64,000 nt of DNA from Burkholderiales bacterium RIFOXYD12_FULL_59_19 (GTDB taxonomy: Bacteria; Pseudomonadota; Gammaproteobacteria; Burkholderiales; Burkholderiaceae_C): positions 1 to 64,000 of the forward strand of contig MESQ01000017.1 of the NCBI GenBank assembly GCA_001771065.1, in the 5' to 3' direction. The notes below the pieces were generated by a model that was given only the letters and a program-made list of their open reading frames with translations, did not search any database and had not been told where the DNA came from. Both the position numbers and the translations under genes were made by a program. Of the stretch, positions 44,100 to 52,796 are shown piece by piece; position 1 is the stretch's first letter; every line of letters starts with the position of its first letter.

Positions 44100-45350
44100 A
44101 TGACCACCAATAACACCGCCCGTGCCCCAGTTTTTGAAACCGGCACCGAAGCCCTGAAAACGTTTGGCATACCCCAGTCTGACCTGTGCAAGGCCACTGG
44201 CCTGAGCCGATCAACCGTTAACAGAATATGCGCGCACGGTGAGTGGCCCGCATTTGGTGCTGGACCGGCGCTTGAACACATTGATGCGTATTTGGTCAGG
44301 CGTGGCCTGACGCATACCCAGCAGCGCGACGTGATGCAGGCGCTGCATAAAAAGTTGGCCCCAGTGGTCTTGAACACCACTGAGGCCGTTCCCCCAGCCC
44401 CAGCAACTGAAACAGAGGAAGAAACCATGTTACTACGCCATCTGCGCTTTAGCGCCAAAGCCTGTGAACACTTTAAGATCGTTCGCGACCCCTTCATCGA
44501 CGAGCTGCAAAACGCTGACGATGTGTTCATTACCGACGGCATCCGCGAGGTGCGCGCCGCCCTGCGCCAAACCGCCAAATATGGTGGCATGCTGGCGGTG
44601 GTGGGTGAGGTGGGCAGCGGCAAAAGTATTTTGCGCCGCGACCTGCACGAGTGGGTCAACCGTGAGGGTGAGCCTATCATTGTGGTGGAACCCTATGTCA
44701 CCAACATGGAAGACAGCGACACACGCGGCAAAAACCTGCGAGCCAAAGACATTGAGGGCACCGTCATCCGCGCGCTTGACCCCCACACCCGCCTGGCCGC
44801 CAATACCCAAGACCGCACGCTGCAAATGCACAAGCTGCTCAAGGCCAGTGCCAAGCTGGGGCAAAAGCATGTCATTGTGGTTGAAGAGGCGCACGCCCTG
44901 TCCATCCCCACCCTCAAGCACCTCAAACGCCTGTATGAGCTTGACGATGGTTTTCGCCGCCTGCTGGGCATCATCCTGATCGGCCAGACCGAGCTGGAAG
45001 GCAAGCTCTCTGAGCGCAACGCTGAAGTGCGCGAAATGGTAGGCCGCTGCGCCGTGGTGCATGTGGGCGCGCTAGACAACCATGTGGCCGCCTACCTGCG
45101 CCACAAGTTTGAGCGGGTGGGGCTGGATGCTGCGGGCCTGATCACCCCCGATGCCATTGAAGAAATCACCGCCCGCCTGCGCCACACTGTGTGCGAGACC
45201 TGGGGCGGAAAGCGCACACAGCGTGAGCAAAGCCTGTGCTACCCGCTGGCCATCAACAACCTGGTGACACGCGCCATGAATGAGGCCGTGAAGATCGGCG
45301 CGCCCAGGGTAACGGGTGGGCTGATTGCTGCGGCTGTGAAGGGGCAGTGA
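44100..45350 (+). CDS. AAA+ transposition ATPase (MuB/TniB-like)
   Basis: 416 aa. An N-terminal XRE-like HTH (DLCKATGLSRSTVNRICAHGEW in parts) and an AAA+ ATPase with Walker A GEVGSGKS (about residue 167) and Walker B HVIVVEEAH. Works as target-DNA-binding regulator of the adjacent transposase. Starts six bases after it. Confidence 0.92.
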   Translation: MTTNNTARAPVFETGTEALKTFGIPQSDLCKATGLSRSTVNRICAHGEWPAFGAGPALEHIDAYLVRRGLTHTQQRDVMQALHKKLAPVVLNTTEAVPPAPATETEEETMLLRHLRFSAKACEHFKIVRDPFIDELQNADDVFITDGIREVRAALRQTAKYGGMLAVVGEVGSGKSILRRDLHEWVNREGEPIIVVEPYVTNMEDSDTRGKNLRAKDIEGTVIRALDPHTRLAANTQDRTLQMHKLLKASAKLGQKHVIVVEEAHALSIPTLKHLKRLYELDDGFRRLLGIILIGQTELEGKLSERNAEVREMVGRCAVVHVGALDNHVAAYLRHKFERVGLDAAGLITPDAIEEITARLRHTVCETWGGKRTQREQSLCYPLAINNLVTRAMNEAVKIGAPRVTGGLIAAAVKGQ

Positions 45351-45352
45351 CC

Positions 45353-45499
45353 ATGAAAACCTACCGCCTCACCATCACCATGACAAACGGCGACCAGACC
45401 AGTTGCCTGGGCATTTACAGCGACGGCTTTAACGCTGTCATCGCCGCCATCACCAATTTCCCCAACGCCATGCGCATCAGCGCCCGGAGGCTGCCATGA
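45353..45499 (+). CDS. Small early protein (48 aa)
   Basis: Begins right after the ATPase stop and overlaps the next start by ATGA. Sequence MKTYRLTITMTNGDQTSC continues with LGIYSDGFNAVIAAITNFP. The tight coupling on both sides supports a real gene. Function unknown. Confidence 0.6.
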   Translation: MKTYRLTITMTNGDQTSCLGIYSDGFNAVIAAITNFPNAMRISARRLP

Positions 45500-45864
45500 A
45501 TAAACACCGCACCTGTGACACGCTGGGCGTGTGCCAGGGCCTGAGTGCCCGCCAGTGCCCCGACTGCACCAGCTTTGAGTGCGATGTGCCCTGCAGCCCT
45601 GAGCCGCCGCGCCCAACTTACCCATTTGCACCAGGTGTGATCCAGGGCTCCAAAGACGCCCAGTGGAACGGCCTGGGTGAGTCTGACGCCTACCCGTTGG
45701 CCACCCGCCAGAGCATTGCAGCCATGCTGCTGGTGCTGCTGCTGGCGGTGCTGGGCAGCGTGGTGGGCGGATTTTTGGCCGGCTACCTGCACCTGCCTGA
45801 CTTGCCTTCCCTGCCCGACCTGTCTGCGCTGCCAGCCTGGCTGCTGCAGGTGTTGCCAGGATGA
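45496..45864 (+). CDS. Small membrane protein with Cys-rich N-terminus
   Basis: 122 aa. N-terminal Cys motifs (CDTLGVCQGLSARQCPDC, FECDVPC), then a transmembrane helix (IAAMLLVLLLAVLGSVVGGF) and a Leu/Pro-rich tail. Function unknown; in the early operon. Confidence 0.5.
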   Translation: MNKHRTCDTLGVCQGLSARQCPDCTSFECDVPCSPEPPRPTYPFAPGVIQGSKDAQWNGLGESDAYPLATRQSIAAMLLVLLLAVLGSVVGGFLAGYLHLPDLPSLPDLSALPAWLLQVLPG

Positions 45865-45905
45865 CTGCGCACCAGGTGCTGATTTTTTAACCACAGGAGA
45901 TCCCC

Positions 45906-46526
45906 ATGACCGAAACCACCCCAACCCCAGCAGGCTATTGGCTCAACGGCCAAGGCAATCTGATACCCGATGCAAAGGTAAAAACCATCGACAAGCTGTG
46001 TGATGAGCTTGTGCGTGCCCTGGCCGCCCGTGCCATAACGCAATCCGAAGCCCTTGAAAAGTTTAAGCGCCAGTCCATGGATGAGGTGCTGGCTTTCCTG
46101 GCGCTAAGCCAGTCCGAATACGGTGTTGCGCGTGGTCGAAACAAAGGCAATGTGACCCTGAGCACCTATGACATGACGCTGCGCATCACCCGGTCAATGC
46201 AGGACAAGATTGCATTTGGCCCGTCTTTGCTGGCAGCAAAAGAGCTGATTGACGAATGCGCGCAAGAGTGGTCTGTGGATGCCAATGACAACGTCAAGGT
46301 CGTCATTCAGCATGCGTTCCAGACCGACCGCGAGGGCAAGATAAATATTGCCAATGTACTGGCCCTGAAGAACTACGAAATCAAAGATGAAAAATGGTTG
46401 CGCGCCATGAAAGCCATTGACGATTCGATTAAAACGGTGGGCACCACGCCCTACATCAGGTTCCACAAGCGCAATGAGAAGACGCTGAAATATGAGCCCA
46501 TCGTGCTTGATTTGGCGGCGCTGTGA
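45906..46526 (+). CDS. DUF3164 family phage protein
   Basis: 206 aa matching the DUF3164 family of Mu-like phages: GYWLNGQGNLIP at the start, and TYDMTLRITRSMQDKI with FGPSLLAAKELIDEC in the middle. Preceded by CAGGAG. Function unknown; early/middle operon. Confidence 0.8.
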   Translation: MTETTPTPAGYWLNGQGNLIPDAKVKTIDKLCDELVRALAARAITQSEALEKFKRQSMDEVLAFLALSQSEYGVARGRNKGNVTLSTYDMTLRITRSMQDKIAFGPSLLAAKELIDECAQEWSVDANDNVKVVIQHAFQTDREGKINIANVLALKNYEIKDEKWLRAMKAIDDSIKTVGTTPYIRFHKRNEKTLKYEPIVLDLAAL

Positions 46527-46528
46527 TC

Positions 46529-46747
46529 ATGGGTATCAGTATCTCAAACCGCAAGCGCGGCATCAGCATCAGAGTAACCGGCAAAGACGCCCAAGCGCTG
46601 TTTGAGGTGATGGTGCGTGAACTGGGCGCTGATGACGCCCGGAAACAGGCCGCAAACGCGTCAAACCCCGTCCCAAATCGTCCCAAGGAAAAAATTGATA
46701 CGGATGGTGCGGCGCTGGGGTTAAGTGGTTTGCAGGGGGCGCTATGA
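46529..46747 (+). CDS. Hypothetical phage protein
   Basis: 72 aa; short beta-rich N-terminus (ISISNRKRGISIRVTGK) and disordered C-terminus. Overlaps the next gene (ATGA). An alternative GTG start lies two codons upstream. Confidence 0.45.
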   Translation: MGISISNRKRGISIRVTGKDAQALFEVMVRELGADDARKQAANASNPVPNRPKEKIDTDGAALGLSGLQGAL

Positions 46748-46953
46748 ACCGATCAATGCGAAAAGCGATGTTGGATATTGCCGAGCAGGCCAAGGCCCTC
46801 GCTGCGGACATGCGTGCATTTGCCGAAAAGCATGACCATCGACCCGTTGTCCAGGTGGTATGCGCTGGCTGCAATAAACTGCTTCCTGAAAGTGATCGCT
46901 TCAAAAATCACTGCCAACCCTGCGCTGACGCTTTGAAGGGTTTATACAAATGA
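46744..46953 (+). CDS. Small zinc-ribbon-like phage protein
   Basis: 69 aa with an N-terminal helix and a CAGC ... CQPC zinc-knuckle-like pair at the C-terminus. Overlaps both neighbours by four bases. Function unknown. Confidence 0.5.
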   Translation: MNRSMRKAMLDIAEQAKALAADMRAFAEKHDHRPVVQVVCAGCNKLLPESDRFKNHCQPCADALKGLYK

Positions 46954-47462
46954 GCACGCAAGTCCAAATCACTAACATCACGGTCAAGTCAGTGTGTGGC
47001 ACCTACCAGACCAACACCGTGCAGGGCATGCGGGCCAGCTGCACGACAGGTGACAGGCAAGCGGCCGAGCGCCTGGGCGAGAAGCTTTACGGTGCGTCAC
47101 TTGTCAGCGTATCGCAGGTGCCGGTTCGGGGCGACCACACCTGCACGCACTGGAAGCTGTACGCCGAGCCAGTGCATGCCTGGGCCTGGCAGTCCGGTTT
47201 GATCGAGTTTGGCCGCGAGGTGCCCGAAGGTGCGATCAGCTTTGCCACAGGCATGGACGTGCCGCTGCGCCAACGGGTGGACGCGGTGGCGCGGCATGGC
47301 CAGGGCAAGATCGAAGGCAAGCTGCTGGTGCCTGGTGTGCCAGAGGCCGAGACAGAAAAAGCCAAGGTCGAGACGTTGTATGCGTGGGTGAATTGGTGCG
47401 CTAATGCGAATGGCAAAAAGGGATCGAACGGCGTGGTTTTTGCATATACGCTGCCTGCCTGA
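46950..47462 (+). CDS. Hypothetical phage protein
   Basis: 170 aa, soluble. No motif recognised. Within the early/middle operon, four-base overlap with the upstream gene. Confidence 0.45.
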   Translation: MSTQVQITNITVKSVCGTYQTNTVQGMRASCTTGDRQAAERLGEKLYGASLVSVSQVPVRGDHTCTHWKLYAEPVHAWAWQSGLIEFGREVPEGAISFATGMDVPLRQRVDAVARHGQGKIEGKLLVPGVPEAETEKAKVETLYAWVNWCANANGKKGSNGVVFAYTLPA

Positions 47463-47474
47463 AGGTCAAGAACC

Positions 47475-47960
47475 ATGACCAAACCCGCCCCGCGTCAATC
47501 TCACCTGGCCGCGATCCACTGCGCGCAAAAGGCGTTGGGCCTGAGCGCTGACGATGCCGCAGCCCTCAAGCTGCATGTGACTGGCAAGGCCAGCGCGGCC
47601 GACATGAGCGCTGCCCAGCGCCAGCAGTACCTGGCGCACTTGAGCGGCTTGCAAAAAAAGACAGGCGACCACAAGCCCGCCCACGCTTACCAGCGCCCAG
47701 CGCTGCACCGCAGTATTGACGACGTCCAGGACGCGCGCTGGCACAAAGCCCGCTGCCTGTGGGCTGCGCTGGCCAAGGCCGGTGTTGTGCGTATTGACAG
47801 CGACGATGCGCTGTCCACCTGGGTCAAACGCCAGACCAAAGTGGCCAGCTGGCGGTTTTTAAACACGCACCAGATCAACAACTTGGTCATTGAGCCGCTG
47901 AAAAAATGGTGTGGTGAAAAAGGTGTTGACATTGATGCCACGCCAGAGGTAAACCCATGA
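47475..47960 (+). CDS. Mu gp16-like regulator (DUF1018)
   Basis: 161 aa fitting the gp16/DUF1018 family: LAAIHCAQKALGLSADDAAAL at the start, then MSAAQRQQYLAHL and the C-terminal WRFLNTHQINNLVIEPLKKW, shown in parts. Overlaps the Mor-like gene (ATGA). Position and family agree with middle regulation in Mu-like phages. Confidence 0.82.
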   Translation: MTKPAPRQSHLAAIHCAQKALGLSADDAAALKLHVTGKASAADMSAAQRQQYLAHLSGLQKKTGDHKPAHAYQRPALHRSIDDVQDARWHKARCLWAALAKAGVVRIDSDDALSTWVKRQTKVASWRFLNTHQINNLVIEPLKKWCGEKGVDIDATPEVNP

Positions 47961-48391
47961 CTGATGCAAACCACGTAACCGCTGCCGAGCTGGCCGTGCT
48001 GGAGGCTCTGCTGCCTGCAGGCCTGACGCCAGCCATGCGGGACGTGGCGCAGTGTCTGTTTGAGCCGCTGGTCCTGGCCGATACGCGCTGTGGCCAAAGC
48101 GCACCGTCGCCAGAGTGGCTGGCCCAATTGCAGGCATTGGCGCGCCAGTCGCTGATGCAGTTGCAGTACCTGGCCGAAAAAATGGGCGGCAGCGGGCCCG
48201 TCTACATAGCCAAAGGCATTGCCGTGCACCTGAGCGCCCGTGACCGCAAGATGTGCGCAGAGTTTCGTGGCGAGTACAAAGCCCTGGGCCGCAAATACGG
48301 CCTGACGGAAATGCGCTGCCGCCAGATTGTGGATGCCTGGCAGCGCGCAGAGTACCTGAGCCGCCAGAGCGACCTTACCGGGCTAGACTGA
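47957..48391 (+). CDS. Mor/C-family late transcription activator
   Basis: 144 aa. Shares the Mor pattern: the dimerisation-like LQYLAEKMGGSGPVYIAKG, then RDRKMCAEFRGEYKALGRKYGLTE with an HTH (MRCRQIVDAWQRAEY), shown in parts. In Mu, Mor and C bind dyads ahead of middle and late promoters. Last gene before the rightward late operon, 33 bases upstream of the second copy of the palindrome, so it is the natural regulator of both late operons. Confidence 0.85.
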   Translation: MTDANHVTAAELAVLEALLPAGLTPAMRDVAQCLFEPLVLADTRCGQSAPSPEWLAQLQALARQSLMQLQYLAEKMGGSGPVYIAKGIAVHLSARDRKMCAEFRGEYKALGRKYGLTEMRCRQIVDAWQRAEYLSRQSDLTGLD

Positions 48392-48423
48392 GGGCGCCCC
48401 TCGCCAGTGCGCGAGGCAAAAAT

Positions 48424-48451
48424 ACTAAAAGGTTTTAGTTATCACTAAAAC
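48424..48451. promoter_or_regulatory. Palindrome copy 2 plus extra half-site, putative late operator
   Basis: ACTAAAA-GG-TTTTAGT (48424-48439) followed by TATC and a further ACTAAAA half-site (48444-48450). It matches the core of the 35371-35396 palindrome and lies 23 bases before the first head gene. Confidence 0.7.
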
Positions 48452-48474
48452 ACCTGGCCGCAGAAACTGCAGCC

Positions 48475-49632
48475 ATGGCACAAACAAACCCCTCACTCAC
48501 GGCAGCCAAGCCGCTGCAAATCTTCCGGCCCGGCAGGCACACCGCCATGAGCGGGCAGGCCTTGAGCTTTACCGAGTCTGACTTGGTGGCCACCTGCGCC
48601 GCCTACGACCCAACCAAGCATGAGGCCCCGCTGGTGGTGGGCCACCCGGCGCATGACATGCCGGCCTATGGCTGGGTCAGTGCCCTGGCGTTTTCAGAGG
48701 GCGGCATTGATGCCACCCCGGCCCAGGTCAATACCGACTTTGCCGACATGGTGGCAGCGGGCGCTTTTAAAAAGATCAGCGCGTCGTTTTATTCGCCCAG
48801 CTCACCCAGCAACCCCGTGCCAGGCGTTTATTACCTGCGCCACGTTGGCTTTCTGGGTGCGCAACCACCCGCCGTTAAAGGGCTGCGCAACCCCAGTTTT
48901 GCGGATGCAGAAGAAGGTGTGCTGACGTTCAGCGAGTGGGATGACGCCACCAATGCCGGCCTGTGGCGCAATTTGCGCGAATGGATTTTGAGCAAGTTTG
49001 GCGCCGAAGATGCCGACCGGGTGCTGCCCAACTACGACGTGCGTGCGCTTGAGCAGGGCGCCCAAGACAACATACGTGAGGCGGCTGTAGAGGCCGCTGT
49101 TGACAACAAGGTGAGCGCAGAAATCACCCCCCAATTTTCCGAAAACACCCCTGACCCGCAACCAAAGGAGCCTACCGTGACCCCAGAAGAGAAAGCCGCC
49201 CTTGAGGCAGAAAACACCCGCCTGAAATCTGATCTGGCGGCCAATAAAGCTGCCCAGGTGCATGCCGCCCACGTGGCGTTTTGCGACGGCCAGCCCGGTG
49301 TGTTGCCAGCCTGGCGCGCCGTGGCCGTGGCTACGCTGGACCACCTGGCGGCACAGCCGGCGGTGGTGCAGTTTGGCGAGGGCGATCAAAAAACCCCGTT
49401 GGCCGACCAGTTCAAGGCCATGCTGGCCGCGCTGCCCCCTGTGGTGCAGTTTGGCGAGACCGCCACAGCGGCCCGCGCCGCCGGTGAGCACCAGGCACCA
49501 GCCAACACCGACGATGTGCGCTTTGCCGAAGCCGCACCCGAGCGCCTGGCGCTGCACAAGCGCATACAGGCGCACGCCACACAGCACAACCTGACCTATG
49601 CACAGGCCGACCTGGCGCTGCGCCAGGCCTGA
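48475..49632 (+). CDS. Mu gpI-like head maturation protease/scaffold precursor
   Basis: 385 aa. The N-terminal half is the Mu I-like protease (LQIFRPGRHTAMSG, PLVVGHPAHDMPAYGWV, FKKISASFY, FLGAQPPAVKGL). The C-terminal part is a scaffold (EEKAALEAENTRLKSDLAANKAAQV). Cleaves scaffold and capsid proteins during head assembly. Overlapping internal start described separately. Confidence 0.87.
   Translation: MAQTNPSLTAAKPLQIFRPGRHTAMSGQALSFTESDLVATCAAYDPTKHEAPLVVGHPAHDMPAYGWVSALAFSEGGIDATPAQVNTDFADMVAAGAFKKISASFYSPSSPSNPVPGVYYLRHVGFLGAQPPAVKGLRNPSFADAEEGVLTFSEWDDATNAGLWRNLREWILSKFGAEDADRVLPNYDVRALEQGAQDNIREAAVEAAVDNKVSAEITPQFSENTPDPQPKEPTVTPEEKAALEAENTRLKSDLAANKAAQVHAAHVAFCDGQPGVLPAWRAVAVATLDHLAAQPAVVQFGEGDQKTPLADQFKAMLAALPPVVQFGETATAARAAGEHQAPANTDDVRFAEAAPERLALHKRIQAHATQHNLTYAQADLALRQA
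49177..49632 (+). CDS. Internal scaffold protein (gpZ-like) from an in-frame GTG
   Basis: 151 aa identical to the C-terminus of the protease. A strong AAAGGAG at 49164 sits six bases before an in-frame GTG (residue 235 of the long form), just where the coiled-coil scaffold begins. In Mu, gpZ is made from gene I in the same way. Confidence 0.72.
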   Translation: MTPEEKAALEAENTRLKSDLAANKAAQVHAAHVAFCDGQPGVLPAWRAVAVATLDHLAAQPAVVQFGEGDQKTPLADQFKAMLAALPPVVQFGETATAARAAGEHQAPANTDDVRFAEAAPERLALHKRIQAHATQHNLTYAQADLALRQA

Positions 49633-49667
49633 TTTTCAAGCCCCAACCAACCTAAAGAGAGTAAAAA

Positions 49668-50591
49668 ATGACTGCACATTTAAAAGCCATGCGCATGGTT
49701 GACCCCGTGCTAACCAGCCTGGCCACCGGCTACAGCAACGAAGAGTTTGTGGCTCAGGTGCTGATGCCATTTGCCTACGTGGACAAAGAAGGCGGCAAGA
49801 TTCCACGCTACGGCAAAGAGCTGTTCCTCGTCTACGCCACCGAGCGTTCGGTAGCTGCTGACAGCAACCTGGCCAAGCTGGCCGGCAAGTCGTCGACCGA
49901 TTATGTGTTGCAAGAGCACGACCTGGGTTTCCCGGTGGACTACCGCGAGTCGGCTGAAGACATGGACAGTGCCGAGCGCACCGCCAACAACCAGGCGGTG
50001 GAGGGCATCCGTCTGCGCATGGAAGTCATGGTGGCCGACCAGGTGCAAAACACCGCCAACTACGCCGCCGAAAACAAGATCACCCTGGCCGGTGCCGCCA
50101 AGTTCTCTGACCCGTCCAGCGACCCCGAAGGTGTGATTGATGATGGCAAGGCTGCCGTGCGCAGCAAGATTGCCAAAGAACCCAACACCATGGTGATTGG
50201 CTACACCGCCTGGCGCACGCTCAAACGCCATCCACAACTCAAGGCCATCCTGAGCGATACCCGCTCCCGCCTGGTGCAGCTGGCCGACCTGCGCGAAATG
50301 TTCGAGGTGCCCAACATCGTCATTGGCAAGGGCGTCAAGGCCAATGACAAGCTGGTGCAAAGCGACATTTGGGCCGACAACATTGTGATGGCCTATGTGC
50401 CCCCCGCCGTGGGTGGCCGGCAAGATGCCCGGGTACCCAGCTTTGGCTACACCCTGCGCAAGCGCGGCATGCCGCAGACCGACACCTACGACCTGGTGGG
50501 TGGCAAGGTCAAGGTGGTGCGCAATACCGACATCTTTACCCCGCTGCTGCTGGGTGCGGATGCGGGCTTTTTGATCAAGAGCGTTAACTGA
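49668..50591 (+). CDS. Major capsid protein
   Basis: 307 aa, BcepMu-type HK97-fold capsid. Features: VLMPFAYVDKEGGKIPRYGKE, VDYRESAEDMD, PNTMVIGYTAWRTLKRHPQL and the C-terminal FTPLLLGADAGFLIKSV, in parts. Position directly after the protease/scaffold equals gene T in Mu. Confidence 0.88.
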   Translation: MTAHLKAMRMVDPVLTSLATGYSNEEFVAQVLMPFAYVDKEGGKIPRYGKELFLVYATERSVAADSNLAKLAGKSSTDYVLQEHDLGFPVDYRESAEDMDSAERTANNQAVEGIRLRMEVMVADQVQNTANYAAENKITLAGAAKFSDPSSDPEGVIDDGKAAVRSKIAKEPNTMVIGYTAWRTLKRHPQLKAILSDTRSRLVQLADLREMFEVPNIVIGKGVKANDKLVQSDIWADNIVMAYVPPAVGGRQDARVPSFGYTLRKRGMPQTDTYDLVGGKVKVVRNTDIFTPLLLGADAGFLIKSVN

Positions 50592-50631
50592 ATTGATCTA
50601 AATCGTTAACTGAAAAAAGGATTGGAACATT

Positions 50632-50958
50632 ATGCAAACCGAAAAAGTATTGCTGACCGTATCTGTGCTGGCAGTGAGTGCCTTGGTGGTGCAGCGCCTG
50701 GTGGCGTTTGACGGCGCCATGTGCGCCGCTGGCGAGCGCGCCATGGGTGTGCCGCGTCAAGCGGGTGCTGTGGGTGACTGGGTGGGTGTGGCCACGCATG
50801 GCGAGCTGCTGGTGGAGGCTGGTGCGGCGGTGGCCGTGGGTGACCAGGTGGAGGCTGATGCCACCGCCTGTGCGATCACGCTTGCGGCCGGGGTGCCCTT
50901 TGGTGTGGCGCGTGATGCGGCACTGGCTGCGGGCGACATCATTCGCGTGCTGGTCTGA
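50632..50958 (+). CDS. Capsid decoration-like protein (DUF2190-like)
   Basis: 108 aa, Val/Ala-rich beta protein with GDWVGVATHGELLVEAGAAVAVGD in parts, resembling DUF2190/head-stabilising proteins that follow phage capsid genes. Confidence 0.68.
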   Translation: MQTEKVLLTVSVLAVSALVVQRLVAFDGAMCAAGERAMGVPRQAGAVGDWVGVATHGELLVEAGAAVAVGDQVEADATACAITLAAGVPFGVARDAALAAGDIIRVLV

Positions 50959-50990
50959 TGCCATCTGGCTCATCTGACTGAAGCTTGTTT

Positions 50991-51494
50991 ATGACTTACG
51001 CCACGCTCTCTGACTTGCAGCAAGCCGCTACTGGCGGCTGGGACGAGTTGGCCCAGCGCGCGGCCATGAACGCGCTGGTAGACGGCCAATTGCTGCAAGC
51101 GACGGTGGAGGGTACAGAGCGCAGCGCCTGGACTGTGCCAGCCACCCAGGCTGCAGATGCCGCCCTGGTGCGTATGAATGAAGCGCTGGACCGTGCCAGT
51201 GCCCATGCTGATACCTACTTGTTCCCGCGCTACCGCACGGTGATGCCATTGGCTGCAGAGCTGGTGGCGGGCTCAAGCTTGCCCGCTGCCGTGGCTGCCA
51301 TTGCGCTCAAGCGCTTGTATGGGCACCTGGTACCCGAAGACGTGCGCAACGGCACCAAGTGGGCAGACGACTACTTGCGAGACTTGAGCAAGGGTGTGGT
51401 GAGCCTGGGCGGGCTTGACGCCACGGTGGCCCAGCCCAACGGGCGCATGGTGAGCCATGCCCCGCCTAAAGCGTTTGACTGGGGTAGCTACTGA
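50991..51494 (+). CDS. Mu gp36-like head-tail protein (DUF1320)
   Basis: 167 aa. YATLSDLQQ at the start, then ALDRASAHADTYLFPRY and AIALKRLYGHLVPEDVR fit DUF1320 connector proteins. Last base shared with the next start (TGATG). Likely head-completion/neck adaptor. Confidence 0.82.
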   Translation: MTYATLSDLQQAATGGWDELAQRAAMNALVDGQLLQATVEGTERSAWTVPATQAADAALVRMNEALDRASAHADTYLFPRYRTVMPLAAELVAGSSLPAAVAAIALKRLYGHLVPEDVRNGTKWADDYLRDLSKGVVSLGGLDATVAQPNGRMVSHAPPKAFDWGSY

Positions 51495-51940
51495 TGTTGG
51501 ACAACCTGCTGCTGCTGGAGCCCGAGCTGGCCGCACGCCTGAAGGCTGTGCTGGCCGACCTGAGCCCGGCGGTGCATGTGCTGAGCCAGGATGACTTGGC
51601 CGGTGTGAAAGAAGAGCAGCAACTGGTGCCCGCTGTGCATGTGGTGTACCAGGGCTACCGGGTGACAGAGGCCAGCCGTGCAGATGGCCGGGCCGCGCGC
51701 ATTGAGCAGACCTGGCTGGCGGTGGTGGTCACGCGCAATGTGGCCAACCTCAAAACGGCTGACGCCGCGCGCAAGCAAGCGGGCGTGTTGTGCGCAAAGG
51801 TGTTGGCGGGCCTGATGGGGTTTAAGGCTGCGAGTGCAGCGGGGCCCCTGAAACTGGCTACCGGCCCGGCGGGGGTGTTTAGCAAGGGCTTTGGTTATAT
51901 GCCGTTGGCTTTTACTGTGGAACTGGCGTTGACGCCGTAA
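51494..51940 (+). CDS. Mu gp37-like tail terminator
   Basis: 148 aa. The pattern VHVVYQGYRV ... QTWLAVVVTRNVA with a central alpha/beta core fits gp37/tail terminator proteins. It follows the connector gene and precedes the tail tube gene. Confidence 0.68.
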   Translation: MLDNLLLLEPELAARLKAVLADLSPAVHVLSQDDLAGVKEEQQLVPAVHVVYQGYRVTEASRADGRAARIEQTWLAVVVTRNVANLKTADAARKQAGVLCAKVLAGLMGFKAASAAGPLKLATGPAGVFSKGFGYMPLAFTVELALTP

Positions 51941-51962
51941 TTTTTAACCTGAAGGACTCGTG

Positions 51963-52703
51963 ATGACTGATACCGTTTATTACCCCTACCTGGGTGTTGG
52001 CAAGGTGTATGCCCGCATTGCCGGTGCTGCTGCTGGCCTGATGGACATTGGCGACGCCAGCAAGCTGGACCTGGCAGTGAAAGAGGACAAAAAGAAGCAA
52101 ATGGACTCGGGCAAGCTGGGTGGCGGCGTGCGTGCCACCGTGAGCCGCATCAGCGAGGTCACGCTGAGCATGACGCTCAACGACCTGAACAAAACCAATG
52201 TGGCGCGTGCTGTGTTTGGCGCCGAGGCCGCTGTGGCCGGCGCCACCGTGGCCGACGAGGTGGTGACCGCCTACCTGGGGGCCATTGTGCCGCTGGTGCA
52301 CATCAACCCCACCGCCGTGACCGTGACCAGCTCAGACGCCGTAACCACCTACAGCGGCGTGACCGACTACGAGGTGCGCCCCGGCGGCATCTACATCTTG
52401 CCCACCGGCACCATTGCCGACGGCGCCGGCCTGAAGGTGGACTACACCTATGCCGCCTACAACAAGGTGGAGGCCATGACCACCGGCGCCATTGTGCTGG
52501 AGCTGCACTTTGAGGGCCTGAACGAGGCCAACAGCGGCAAGCCGGTGATTGTGGACATTTACCGCGCCCAGCTTTCCCCAACGAAGGCGCTGAGTTTGTT
52601 GGGTGACAAGTTTGCCGACCTGACGGTAGATGCCGAGGTGCTGATTGACACCAGCAAAGTGGGAGTGGGGATCAGCCAGTATTTCCGCGCGAAGATGGGC
52701 TAA
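51963..52703 (+). CDS. Major tail tube protein
   Basis: 246 aa with tail-tube/major tail protein style: an N-terminal GVGKVYARI strand, and later TVSRISEVTLSMTLNDLNKTN, YEVRPGGIYILPTG and VIVDIYRAQLSPTKAL, in parts. A single tube gene with no sheath upstream indicates a siphovirus-type flexible tail, unlike the contractile tail of Mu. Confidence 0.72.
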   Translation: MTDTVYYPYLGVGKVYARIAGAAAGLMDIGDASKLDLAVKEDKKKQMDSGKLGGGVRATVSRISEVTLSMTLNDLNKTNVARAVFGAEAAVAGATVADEVVTAYLGAIVPLVHINPTAVTVTSSDAVTTYSGVTDYEVRPGGIYILPTGTIADGAGLKVDYTYAAYNKVEAMTTGAIVLELHFEGLNEANSGKPVIVDIYRAQLSPTKALSLLGDKFADLTVDAEVLIDTSKVGVGISQYFRAKMG

Positions 52704-52796
52704 GGCGCGTTGTTGCCACGGGCTGGCCGTAGGCGCGCCAGCCCCGCGCCGGCCCCATGACATGCCCACGTAACCACCCACACGAAAGACATTGTC

